From Streptomyces resistomycificus (lineage in GTDB: Bacteria; Actinomycetota; Actinomycetes; Streptomycetales; Streptomycetaceae), in contig NZ_KQ948994.1 in assembly GCF_001514265.1 (NCBI RefSeq), positions 124,001 to 188,000 of the forward strand: a stretch of DNA of 64,000 nt, read 5' to 3'. The notes under the pieces are model-generated. The model did no database searches and was not told where the DNA came from. It worked only from the letters and a program-made list of their open reading frames with translations. Positions 32,668-41,081 of the stretch are shown here, piece after piece (position 1 is the first letter of the stretch; each line of letters begins with the position of its first letter). The translations under genes and the position numbers were made by a program.

Positions 32668-33522
32668 ATGAGCAGCACCACGGGCCTCACCCGTACACCC
32701 CTGCGACGCTTCCTCGACTACGCCGTCCTGTCCGTCCTGGCGTTCGTCTTCGCGCTGCCCGTCCTCTACCTGTTCGTCGGCAGCCTCAAGCCGTCGGACG
32801 AGGTACTCGACGGCCTGTCCGGCTTCCTGCCCACCCACCTGTCCCTCGACAACTACACAGCCGTCCTCGACAGCCTCAACTCAGACAGCACCGGCTACTT
32901 CTGGCGCTTCATGGGCATCTCGCTGCTGCTGGCGTTCGTCGTCGTCACCGGCGGTCTGTTCGTCAACTCGATGGCTGCGTACGGGCTGTCACGGCTGAAG
33001 TGGCGCGGCCGGAACGCCGTCTTCACCCTCGTCCTGCTGCTGATGCTGGTCCCGTTCGAGTCGGTGGCCGTCCCGCTCTTCTACCTGTTCAACGACCAGC
33101 GCAACACCCTCTACATCCTGGCGCTCCCGTTCATCGCCAACGCCTTCTCGGTCTACCAGTTCCACACGTTCTTCCGCTCGATCCCGCCGAGTATCGAGGA
33201 AGCCGCACGCATCGACGGGGCGGGCCCCTGGCGCACCTTCTTCGCCATCGTCGTCCCCATGTCGAAGCCGGCCTTCGCGTCCGTGGCGATCCTGACCTTC
33301 CTCACCCAGTGGGGCTCCTTCCTGTGGCCGGTGCTGATGGTCTCCGACCCCTCGGTACGCCCCCTCCCCCTGGAGATGAGCGTCTTCCAGGCCCAACTGC
33401 CCCCGGACTACGGCCAGACCCTCGCCTTCGGCGTCCTCCTGGTCCTGCCCGTACTGATCGTCTTCGTCTTCTTCCAACGCTGGTTCGTCCAAGGCGTGGC
33501 CAGCTCCGCGGTCAAGGGCTGA
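32668..33522 (+). CDS. Sugar ABC transporter permease (MalG-type)
   Basis: 284 residues with six predicted membrane helices and the EAA loop EEAARIDGAGPWRTFFAIVV. It pairs with the preceding permease to form the membrane channel of a carbohydrate importer of the CUT1 class. ATG 32668 follows the upstream stop by 2 bp, indicating translational coupling. A terminator hairpin lies 18 bp after its stop. Confidence 0.94.
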   Translation: MSSTTGLTRTPLRRFLDYAVLSVLAFVFALPVLYLFVGSLKPSDEVLDGLSGFLPTHLSLDNYTAVLDSLNSDSTGYFWRFMGISLLLAFVVVTGGLFVNSMAAYGLSRLKWRGRNAVFTLVLLLMLVPFESVAVPLFYLFNDQRNTLYILALPFIANAFSVYQFHTFFRSIPPSIEEAARIDGAGPWRTFFAIVVPMSKPAFASVAILTFLTQWGSFLWPVLMVSDPSVRPLPLEMSVFQAQLPPDYGQTLAFGVLLVLPVLIVFVFFQRWFVQGVASSAVKG

Positions 33523-33539
33523 GCCGCTGCCCGAGAGGT

Positions 33540-33574
33540 GTCCCCTGTAGGCGGACGGCCCGCGTACAGGGGAC
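33540..33574 (+). terminator. Terminator of the sugar-uptake operon
   Basis: GTCCCCTGTA (33540-33549) and its exact complement TACAGGGGAC (33565-33574) form a 10-bp stem with a 15-nt loop just after the last permease gene. Confidence 0.75.
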
Positions 33575-33799
33575 TGCCGGGTGGGTGGGCGGGGGTTCAG
33601 GCATCGCGGGTGTGAGCAGCCCGCTCAGAGGTGCGGGATTCCGGTCAGGGCGGACATCTGGTTGATCACGGGCTGTCCTTGGCAGCCGGTCCACATTTCC
33701 TTGGCGCTGCGTGCACTTCGCCGCCTACGTCCTCGCGGTGGGCTTTCGGGAAAGTGGCCGGTTGCGGGATGGTGGGGTGTCGGTCGCGAGTACGGGGGT

Positions 33800-34852
33800 G
33801 TGCGGTTGAGGATCGCAGTGACGGGAGCGTCTGGTTTCCTGGGACGCCTGCTGGCCGGAGCACTGCTGAAGAGGAAAGTGTTCGCCGGCGAGCCGGTCAC
33901 CCGGCTGGTGCTGGTCGACCGCGTCGCATGGCCCGACCCGCGGTCGACGGCTGATCCGCTGGTGGAGGTGGTGCAGGGTGATGTGGTCGACCGCCTGACC
34001 GAGGTGTTCGCGGAACCGGTGGACGTGGTGTTCCATCTCGCGGCGGCGGTGTCGGCCGAGTGCGAGGCCGATTTCGACCTCGGCATGCGCGTGAACCTGG
34101 ACACCACCCGCGCGGTGCTCCAGGCGGCGAGAGCGCAGTCGGTGGCCGGTGGGCCGGTGGCGCGGGTGGTCTTCGCCAGCAGTCTCGCCGTCTACGGCAC
34201 CCGCCCGACACCGGGGCCGGCCCCGGTGATCAGCGAGACGACGCTGCCGACGCCCCAATCGAGCTATGGCACACAGAAGTTGATGTGCGAGCACCTGATC
34301 GCGGACATGACGCGTCGCGGCTTCGTCGACGGGCGGATCGCCCGGCTGATGACCGTCGCGGTACGGCCGGGCCGGCCGAACGCGGCCGCCTCCGGCTTCG
34401 TCTCCGCCGTCATCCGCGAGCCGCTCGCGGGACGGCCGGCCGTCTGCCCGGTCGACCCCGGCCTGCAGGTGGCGTTGTCCTCGCCGCGACGCACCGTCCA
34501 GGGCATCCTGCGCATAGCCGAGGCCGAACTCGGCACCGGGCCCGGGCGCCTGGACGGCGCGATGCCGGTCAACCTGCCCGCCCTGACGGTCTCGGTCGCC
34601 GAGATGCTCGCCACGCTCCGGGAGCTGGCCGGCGACCCGATCGCCGACCTGGTGACCCTCGCCCCCGACCCGGCCGTGGAAGCAGTCGTCGGCTCGTGGC
34701 CCGCCCTCTTCGACAACCGGCGCGCCGCAGGCCTCGGTCTGCGGCCCGACCCGAGTTTCGTGTCCGTGGTGCGGGACTACCTCACCGATCACGCTGACGC
34801 GGTCAGTGACGCGGTCAGTGACGCGGTCAGTGACGCGGTCCGCGGTCAGTGA
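33800..34852 (+). CDS. NAD-dependent epimerase/dehydrogenase, D-erythronate dehydrogenase-like
   Basis: GTG 33800 (or TTG 33806) gives about 350 residues; the frame is open upstream without homology. The extended SDR fold shows the NAD loop GASGFLGRLLAG, the acidic VLVDR, FHLAAAVSAECEADFDLGM and the catalytic YxxxK in SSYGTQK. VRPGRPNAAASGFVSAVIRE matches the DenD (D-erythronate dehydrogenase) group, which oxidises D-erythronate to 2-oxo-tetronate. No downstream erythronate genes (kinase, isomerase) are adjacent, so the pathway role is uncertain. The C-terminus is a DAVS repeat made by a 12-bp tandem array and is unlikely to be part of the fold. Confidence 0.82.
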   Translation: MRLRIAVTGASGFLGRLLAGALLKRKVFAGEPVTRLVLVDRVAWPDPRSTADPLVEVVQGDVVDRLTEVFAEPVDVVFHLAAAVSAECEADFDLGMRVNLDTTRAVLQAARAQSVAGGPVARVVFASSLAVYGTRPTPGPAPVISETTLPTPQSSYGTQKLMCEHLIADMTRRGFVDGRIARLMTVAVRPGRPNAAASGFVSAVIREPLAGRPAVCPVDPGLQVALSSPRRTVQGILRIAEAELGTGPGRLDGAMPVNLPALTVSVAEMLATLRELAGDPIADLVTLAPDPAVEAVVGSWPALFDNRRAAGLGLRPDPSFVSVVRDYLTDHADAVSDAVSDAVSDAVRGQ

Positions 34853-34877
34853 CGCGGTCAGTGACGCGGTCGCTGAC
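34796..34877 (+). repeat. 12-bp tandem repeat across a gene end
   Basis: GACGCGGTCAGT is repeated from 34796; three perfect units encode DAVS-DAVS-DAVS. The fourth unit is interrupted by extra bases that shift the frame, so that the following CAGTGA supplies the stop at 34850-34852. The repeats continue past the stop to about 34877. This looks like slippage expansion that created a new C-terminus. Confidence 0.9.
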
Positions 34878-35144
34878 ACGGGGCATTGACCGACTTCGAC
34901 ATCGACCTGCGCGAGTTGCCGGCGTCAGGTGCGGGGGTAGGGGGCAGGAAGCGAAGGCGTCGCGCTTGGGCATCTCCGCGAGGTGATCCCGCGGTCTGCC
35001 GCCCGCATCATGATCATCGCCCTCCCGCAGTGGGCGGATGTCGTCGCCGTCGCGGACTGGGTCAAAGCCGTCGCATCGCAGTAGTGCAGACAGGGGGTGT
35101 TCGAGGCCACGGCGTTTCCGTGACGCCGTTCCGCGAGCACCTAC

Positions 35145-35906
35145 TCAGCGTCCCGACGGCCCCTCGGTTCCGGCATCGCCCGCACTGGGGCGGAATTCCG
35201 GGAGGGTGGGGGACTCACCGGTGAGGTTGGTGATCATCTGTGTGCACAGGTCACGGAGTTTGATGTTGCGGTGCTGGGAGGCGGAGCGCAGGATGCCGAA
35301 GGCTTCCTGGGCGGTGCAGCGTCGCTGGCCCATGATCACGCCGAGGGCCTGGTCGATGACGCTGCGGGACTGCATGGCGGTCTGCAGCTGGTCGGCGAAT
35401 TCCTGGGTGTCGCTGATGCGTCGGGCCAGGGCGATGCCACCGGTGGCCTGCGCGGCCAGAGAGCGCAGAGCGGCGAGGTCGGTGTGCTCGAACGCGGCAG
35501 GCGGACCGAAGTACAGGTTGAGGGCGCCGGCTGTGTGCGTGTGCGGGGCGATCGGCAGCGAGAGGGAGGAGCGAATCCCGCAGGCGGCGGCGTAGGCGGG
35601 GTAGTCGCCCCAGCGGCTCTCACCGAGCATGTCGTGTACGGCGATCTCCACACCGGTGCGCAGCGCCTGCAGGCAGGGCCCCTCGTCCTGGCCGTACTGC
35701 TTCTCGTCCAGCTTCGGTGCCGGGGGCCCGACGCTGACCACGGTGACCGGCCGGCCGTCGCCCTCCAGGGTCACTCCGGCCCCCTCGGCGAGGGACAGCT
35801 CCAGGGCGGCGTCGGCCAGCGTCTGCAGGAAGTCCTCCACCGAGTCGGTCTCCAGTACCCACTGATGGATCTGGCTGCTGTCGTACCTGTCATGGCCATT
35901 CATCAT
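35145..35906 (-). CDS. GAF-ANTAR antiterminator protein
   Basis: ATG 35906 (GAAGGAA 4-5 nt upstream) gives 253 residues. A GAF sensor domain (about 15-165; YGQDEGPCLQALRTGVEIAV, SSLSLPIAPHTHTAGALNLY) is followed by an ANTAR RNA-binding helix set (about 170-235; IDQALGVIMGQRRCTAQEAF). ANTAR proteins bind paired hairpins in mRNA leaders and prevent termination. It reads leftwards and stands alone; 34878-35144, downstream, has no supported gene. The ligand and target RNA are unknown. Confidence 0.92.
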   Translation of the reverse strand: MMNGHDRYDSSQIHQWVLETDSVEDFLQTLADAALELSLAEGAGVTLEGDGRPVTVVSVGPPAPKLDEKQYGQDEGPCLQALRTGVEIAVHDMLGESRWGDYPAYAAACGIRSSLSLPIAPHTHTAGALNLYFGPPAAFEHTDLAALRSLAAQATGGIALARRISDTQEFADQLQTAMQSRSVIDQALGVIMGQRRCTAQEAFGILRSASQHRNIKLRDLCTQMITNLTGESPTLPEFRPSAGDAGTEGPSGR

Positions 35907-36096
35907 GTGTTCCTTCGCAAGGCCCACGGCCCCCTGGGTCGGCATCGGTCGTTGCCACCGGGGCTTCGGAGTCCAGGATCCGAAGGCACGCCTCCAGTGC
36001 GGCCACGGCCTTACGCCCGTGCAAGCGCGGCGCGGTGTGGCCTCCGCTTCACACGCTACTCCGGCATCACCGCCCGGCCGCCTCGCTCACCAGGTG

Positions 36097-37185
36097 TCAG
36101 GCAGCACTCTTCTTGCGGCGTCCGGCCGCTCCGGCCAGCGCGTCGACGAGCTCCTCCCGGCTCATCCTGGAGCGGCCGGTGATGTTCTGCTCGGTGGCCC
36201 GCTCGTACAGCTCCGCCTTGCTCAGCTGCCGTAGCTCGCTCTTGCCTGTGGCGCGCCGGCCGCGGGCCGTGGCCGAGGCACGGGCCGACTTCGGCGGCGC
36301 CTGCCTGCGGGCGGTCTGCTTCGCCGCCTTCGCGGCCGGCTTGCGCGCCGCCTTGCGCGTCGGGGCCGCCTTCCTCCGCCCCGGCTCACCTGCCGCCTTA
36401 CGGTCGCCGCGGGCCTGGTCGATGCTGCCCTGCAGGACCTGCATCAGGTCGATGACGTTCGTGGCGGTCGGCGCCCCTTCCGCCGCCTCGATCTCCTGGC
36501 CCTCGGCCTTCGCCGTCACCAGCTCGCGCACCTTCTCCTGATAGGTGTCGTGGTACCGGGCCGGGTCCCACGGGCCGCTGAGGGTGTCGACCAGCTGGAG
36601 TGCCATGTCCAGCTCCTTGCCCTTCCCCGCCCGGCCGGAGGGCAGTTCGGGCAGTTCCTTGTCCGGGTCGCGTACCTCGTCGGCCCAGTGCAGAGTCTGG
36701 AGCACCAGGATGTCGTCCTCCGCGCGCAGGGCGGTCAGGTACTGCTTGCCGCGCATCACGAACGTGGCGATCCCGACCTTGTCCGCCTCGGCGAGGGCGG
36801 CACGCAGCAGCTCGTAGACCTTGGTGTACTCCTTGCCGCGCGGGGCGATGTAGTACGTGCGGTTGAAGTAGACGGGCTCGATGTCGGCCAGGTCGACGAA
36901 GTCGCTGATGTCGATGGTCTGGGAGCGACCCGGCGCGATCCGGTCCAGCTCGTCCGGTTCCACGACCACGTACTCGCCGTCGGCCACCTCGAAGCCCTTC
37001 ACGATGTCCTTGCCGTCCACTTCCTCGCCGGTGCGTTCGTTGACCCGACGGTTGCGGATCCGGTCGGCGCTGCCGCGCTGCAGCTGGTGGAAGTGGACGG
37101 TGTGGTCCTGGGTCGACGTGTACAGACCGACCGGCACGCTGACCAGCCCGAAGGTGATCACACCGGTCCAGATCGCACGTGCCAT
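36097..37185 (-). CDS. ku: Non-homologous end-joining protein Ku
   Basis: 362 residues. The Ku beta-barrel core starts at once (MARAIWTGVITFGLVSVPVG) and holds VEPDELDRIAP, YFNRTYYIAPRG and the bridge region. A Lys/Ala-rich basic tail (about 265-325) resembles histone H1-like DNA-binding tails, and a final helical segment (LRQLSKAELYERATEQNIT through SREELVDAL) resembles a Rho_N/SAP domain. Bacterial Ku binds broken DNA ends and recruits LigD. No ligase gene is adjacent, so repair partners must be elsewhere. ATG 37185 is the family start. Confidence 0.95.
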   Translation of the reverse strand: MARAIWTGVITFGLVSVPVGLYTSTQDHTVHFHQLQRGSADRIRNRRVNERTGEEVDGKDIVKGFEVADGEYVVVEPDELDRIAPGRSQTIDISDFVDLADIEPVYFNRTYYIAPRGKEYTKVYELLRAALAEADKVGIATFVMRGKQYLTALRAEDDILVLQTLHWADEVRDPDKELPELPSGRAGKGKELDMALQLVDTLSGPWDPARYHDTYQEKVRELVTAKAEGQEIEAAEGAPTATNVIDLMQVLQGSIDQARGDRKAAGEPGRRKAAPTRKAARKPAAKAAKQTARRQAPPKSARASATARGRRATGKSELRQLSKAELYERATEQNITGRSRMSREELVDALAGAAGRRKKSAA

Positions 37186-37510
37186 GACCGCACACTCCAG
37201 TCCGTCCGTCCTCATCGGCGCGACGAGCGCAGATGCTCCTGTCGACACCACGCTGGCACCTCATGACCCGGAGCGCGCGTCGGGCGCGGGCCGGGGGAGT
37301 GGCACCGTGCAGCCGTCGGAGCGTCGGGGAAGCGCCGTACGCCCATGAAGGACGCCTTGCAGGCGTATTGTCCGTATATGGGAGATGGTCGGTGTTGTCG
37401 GACCGGAGCCGCGTCGCACGGGTTCCCGATGGGCACCGACGCACGGGCTGCTCGAAGTCGCTCCGGGCGTGTGGGGGGATCACCCGGCATCTGCAGAGGC
37501 AGGTGAGAGC
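37186..37510. other. Divergent promoter region of ku and phosphatase genes
   Basis: 325 bp between two divergent genes. A short, less GC-rich patch at 37355-37395 (AGGCGTATTGTCCGTATATG) could hold a promoter. No gene or clear operator is seen. Confidence 0.4.
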
Positions 37511-39634
37511 GTGACCGATGCCGCGTCCACCGATACCTCTGAGAGCTTCGGCCCGGAGGCGCTGGAGTCCGTCCTGCTGCAGTTCGTGCGGGAGATCGGC
37601 GCCAGCGTATGCGGGCTCTACCTGCCGTCACCGGACGAGCCCGTAATGCAGCTGTCTCTGCTGAGCGGAGTCTCGTGGCGGATCGCCGTTCCGTGGGCGC
37701 GGGTGAAGCTGGACGCGTCGACCCCGGTGGCCGACGCCGTGCGGGAGCGCCGCCTGGTGTGGATCGGCACCCAAGAGGAACGGGCACGCCACTACCCGAA
37801 ACTGGCGCTCGTCCTGCCCCACCCCTTCGCCATGATGGCCGCCCCGATCACGACCGGCCCGATCCTGTGGGGCGGCCTGGTGCTGCACTGGCCCGCATCC
37901 CACCCCCCGACGCTGAGCATGCACGAACGTGAGGAGATCCGGAGCGTCTGCGACCGCCTCGGCGTGATCCTTCGGCAGGCCGCCGACAGCGGTCGTCCCG
38001 TGCTGCCGGGTTCCGAGCCGCGGATACTCCCTCCGCCGCGGACCCGCACCGCCGGGCACGACGAGGCACAGGCCGCGGTCGGCTTCGCCGAGCGTCTTCC
38101 CGACGGCTGCTGCTCGCTGGATGTGGACGGCCGGATCACCTTCATCACCATCGCCGCGGCCGACCTCCTCGGCGTCGACGTGTCCGACCTGCTGGGAGCA
38201 CGGCCCTGGGAGGCGCTGCCGTGGCTGGACAACCCCGTCGCCGAAGACCGCTACCGGTCCGCAGCGCTCAGCCGCCAGCCCACGTCCTTCACCACGCTGC
38301 GCCCACCGGGGCACTGGCTGTCCTTCCACCTCTACCCGGACGCCAGCGGCATCAGTGTGCGCATCGTCCCCACTCCTGCGGCCCAGAACGCAGACCCTCC
38401 GCGGCTGGTCCACCCCGCGCCGCCCGCCGAACCGGGCCGGGCCACCGCCCTCTACGCCTTGACGCATCTCGCGGTCGCCCTCACCGAGGCCGTCGGCGTG
38501 CGCGATGTCGTCGACCGGGTCGCCGACCAGGTCCTGGCGGCCTTCGGCGCCCGGGCCCTGGCCCTGATGACCACACAGGAGGGGCGACTGCGGATCATCG
38601 GCCACCGCGGCTATCCCGCCGACCTCATGGACAGCTTCGACGCCACCCCCCTGAGCGCCGACACCCCTGCCGTGCATGTCCTGACCACCGGCATCCCCTC
38701 CTTCTTCGCCAGCTTCGAGGAGCTGAAACGGGTCCATCCCCCCGCCGTCCTCGTGGACGGCATGGCCTCCTGGGCGTTCCTGCCGCTGATCACCACCGGC
38801 CGCCCCGTCGGCTCCATGGTTCTGGCCTACGACCAGCCCCATCTCTCCACCCCGCAGGAACGTGCTGTCCTCACCGCCCTCGCCGGACTGATCGCACAGG
38901 CCCTGGACCGCGCCCATCTCTACGACGCCCAACACCAGCTCGCCCACAATCTCCAGGCCGGCCTGCTGCCCCGTACGCTGCCCCGCATCCCCGGCCTCGA
39001 GGTGGCAGCCCGCTATCTCCCCGCCGGGCGCGGCACCGGTATCGGCGGCGACTTCTACGACTTCATCCGCCTCGACGAGACGACCGCCGCCGCAGCCATC
39101 GGTGACGTCCAAGGCCACAACGTGCAGGCCGCCACCCTCATGGGACAGGTCCGAACCGCCGTCCACGCCACCGCCGGCGAACCCCCCGGCGAGGTCCTCG
39201 CCCGTACCAACCGCCTGCTCGTCGACCTCGACCCGGGCCTGTTCACCAGCTGTGTCTACATCGCCCTCGACATGGCCCGTCACCACGCCTGTCTGGCCAC
39301 CGCCGGCCATCCACCTCCGATCTTGCGCCACCCCGACGGCCACACCGAAGTCCTCCCCCTCCAGCCCGGCCTCCTGCTCGGCATCGACCCCGCAGCCGAC
39401 TACCCCACCACCGAGATCTGCCTGCCACCCGGCTCCGTGCTGGCGCTGTACACCGACGGACTCATCGAAGCGCCCGACGTCGACATCGAGGACGCCATCC
39501 ACAGCCTCGCCGACCGGCTGGCCCAGGCCCGCACCCGGGACATCGAGATCCTCGCCAACAGCCTGGTGGACCACGCCGGGCAGCCCGCGCTCCAGAGCGA
39601 CGACGTCGCGCTGCTGCTCATCCACGCGCGCTAG
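37511..39634 (+). CDS. Multi-sensor SpoIIE-type phosphatase
   Basis: GTG 37511 gives 707 residues. The order is an N-terminal GAF-like sensor (about 10-155), a PAS-like domain (about 185-290; LDVDGRITFITIAAADLLGV), a second GAF (about 310-465) and the PP2C/SpoIIE phosphatase (about 485-705; metal residues in GIGGDFYDFI, GDVQGHNVQAA, LALYTDGLIEAPD, SDDVALLLIHAR). Unlike the protein at 23230-25236 it lacks a HATPase domain. It should dephosphorylate a STAS-domain anti-sigma antagonist in response to signals at the sensor domains. There is no membrane segment, so it is cytoplasmic. Confidence 0.92.
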   Translation: MTDAASTDTSESFGPEALESVLLQFVREIGASVCGLYLPSPDEPVMQLSLLSGVSWRIAVPWARVKLDASTPVADAVRERRLVWIGTQEERARHYPKLALVLPHPFAMMAAPITTGPILWGGLVLHWPASHPPTLSMHEREEIRSVCDRLGVILRQAADSGRPVLPGSEPRILPPPRTRTAGHDEAQAAVGFAERLPDGCCSLDVDGRITFITIAAADLLGVDVSDLLGARPWEALPWLDNPVAEDRYRSAALSRQPTSFTTLRPPGHWLSFHLYPDASGISVRIVPTPAAQNADPPRLVHPAPPAEPGRATALYALTHLAVALTEAVGVRDVVDRVADQVLAAFGARALALMTTQEGRLRIIGHRGYPADLMDSFDATPLSADTPAVHVLTTGIPSFFASFEELKRVHPPAVLVDGMASWAFLPLITTGRPVGSMVLAYDQPHLSTPQERAVLTALAGLIAQALDRAHLYDAQHQLAHNLQAGLLPRTLPRIPGLEVAARYLPAGRGTGIGGDFYDFIRLDETTAAAAIGDVQGHNVQAATLMGQVRTAVHATAGEPPGEVLARTNRLLVDLDPGLFTSCVYIALDMARHHACLATAGHPPPILRHPDGHTEVLPLQPGLLLGIDPAADYPTTEICLPPGSVLALYTDGLIEAPDVDIEDAIHSLADRLAQARTRDIEILANSLVDHAGQPALQSDDVALLLIHAR

Positions 39635-39840
39635 ATGGATTGACCTGAAGCGTTGTTCACACGAGCCGCCGTCTGGCCGTGACCGGGTTGCCGGCTCGAC
39701 TGCCGCGTGGGCCGGGCTCCAGGGCCGATCGGCTGAGGTGCGGCGCGCCTCGGCTGTGTGGGCGGCGGCCGGTGCAGGATCGGTCTGGCGGCCGTGGGAG
39801 GGGCTGCCCGGCACAGCCCACCGTGTGAAGAGGTCCGGCC

Positions 39841-39939
39841 ATGACACCGTTCGACGACCCGATGTCGCAGTCCCTCGCCCACCCGGCACTGGAACCCGTC
39901 CAGGACGACACCCTCGGCGTCACGCCGACCGCGACGTGA
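39841..39939 (+). CDS. Small ORF, 32 aa, coupled to methyltransferase
   Basis: ATG 39841, preceded by AAGAGG, encodes 32 residues beginning MTPFDDPMSQSLAHPALEPV and ending DTLGVTPTAT. The stop TGA (39937-39939) overlaps the methyltransferase GTG (39936) as GTGA. The methyltransferase has no good ribosome site of its own, so the small ORF probably delivers ribosomes to it. The peptide may be functional or only a leader; no family is recognised. Confidence 0.5.
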   Translation: MTPFDDPMSQSLAHPALEPVQDDTLGVTPTAT

Positions 39940-40763
39940 CCACCGCTCCGCGCGGGGACGCGTCGGATGGCGGCCGCTACGGCGAGGCCGTCTTCCGTCC
40001 CGAACAGGCGGGCGAGGGCGAGCGCATCGACTTCGGTGCCCTCGCGTACGACGACATCACCATGGCGCGGCTGCGGGCCCTCGGGGTCGGCCCGGGGTGG
40101 CGCTGTCTTGACGTGGGTGCCGGAACGGGCACGGTCTCTCGCCGGTTGCTGGAGGAGGCCGGGGCGGAGAGCGTGCTGGCGGTGGACCGGGACGTGCGTT
40201 TCGTGAGCGCGCGGCCCGTGCCCGGGCTTGACGTGCTGGAGGCCGACATCACGGCCCCGGATGCCGTACCCGGCCGGTTCTCGCTCGTCCACGCACGCTT
40301 CGTGCTGATGCACCTGCCCGAGCGCGAACGCCTGATCACAGCTCTGGCCGAACTCGTCGCGCCCGGCGGTGTGCTGGTGCTGAGCGACGCGGTCGACCTG
40401 ACGAGTGACCGGGTGCCCGGCACGCCGTACGGCGCGGCGATGCGGGCGATGTGGCAGGGGCTGCGGGCCACTATCGGTACCGATGTCTCCTGGGTGCCGT
40501 CGTACCCACATCTGCTGCGTGGGGCGGGGCTCGAGTCCATCGCTGCCGAGATCCATGTGCCGCCGCTGCTGCCGGGCAGTCCCCTCAGCCGCTTCTGGGC
40601 GGACACGTGGGAACGGAGCAGAGAGGCGATGCTCGCCACCGGCCTGGTTGACGGCACGGGCGTCGACGAGGCGATCCGGTACCTGGACTCCGACGAATGC
40701 GCCGCGTTGTCGGCCGGCATGCTGACCGTCTGGGGATGGAAACCCGGCGAAGCCCCGCGATGA
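39936..40763 (+). CDS. Class I SAM-dependent methyltransferase
   Basis: 275 residues from GTG 39936. Motif I reads CLDVGAGTGTVSRRLLEEAG, with the acidic loop VLAVDRDVRF and LVHARFVLMHLPERERL typical of UbiE/Methyltransf_11-type enzymes acting on small molecules. The frame is open upstream without homology, and the start is set by the GTGA overlap with a small ORF. Its stop lies in a 10-bp tandem repeat. The substrate is unknown, and it is not close to the two other methyltransferases in the window. Confidence 0.85.
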   Translation: MTTAPRGDASDGGRYGEAVFRPEQAGEGERIDFGALAYDDITMARLRALGVGPGWRCLDVGAGTGTVSRRLLEEAGAESVLAVDRDVRFVSARPVPGLDVLEADITAPDAVPGRFSLVHARFVLMHLPERERLITALAELVAPGGVLVLSDAVDLTSDRVPGTPYGAAMRAMWQGLRATIGTDVSWVPSYPHLLRGAGLESIAAEIHVPPLLPGSPLSRFWADTWERSREAMLATGLVDGTGVDEAIRYLDSDECAALSAGMLTVWGWKPGEAPR

Positions 40764-40783
40764 CCCGCGATGACCCGCGATGA
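40754..40783 (+). repeat. 10-bp tandem repeat at gene end
   Basis: CCCGCGATGA occurs three times in a row. The first copy contains the methyltransferase stop codon, so the last residues come from the repeat, as in the gene ending at 34852. Confidence 0.9.
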
Positions 40784-41081
40784 CCCGTCCCCGAGCTGTC
40801 GGCTGTGACGCCGCGCCCCGGATCGAGCCGTGGCCGGTGTGACCGGCTAGCGTTCACCTTCATTCCATTGCAACTTTATGAGTGGGGCTTGTTGCGTTAG
40901 CTCCGGACCATTGCAATGATTTATCTGCTTTGACCTGGGATTATGTTGAGCTTTCGCAAATACTTTGTTGCCCGTTCTGTGAATGCAACGTAGCGTTTCT
41001 GTCATGAGAAACGACGGGCCGAGGGCCTCGCAGGTCCAGGGGTCCGTGCTTCGCGGAGTGGGCGACCAAGGGAGTCGGATC
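40784..41081. promoter_or_regulatory. AT-rich regulatory region before GtrA-like gene
   Basis: From about 40850 to 41000 the sequence is clearly less GC-rich than anything around it. CCATTGCAA occurs at 40865-40873 and again at 40908-40916, the second within the palindrome CATTGCAATG (40909-40918). The composition suggests promoters or a nucleoid-protein binding site; no gene is supported. Confidence 0.5.

Noticed and set aside
37628..39889. 753-codon leftward frame opposite the SpoIIE phosphatase
   Set aside because: Shadow of the real phosphatase gene, which carries all metal-binding motifs on the other strand.
39841..39939. Precursor of an ATP-grasp-modified peptide (graspetide)
   Set aside because: The MTPF start is reminiscent, but there is no ATP-grasp ligase nearby and the methyltransferase is not of the protein-isoaspartate type; kept only as an open small ORF.
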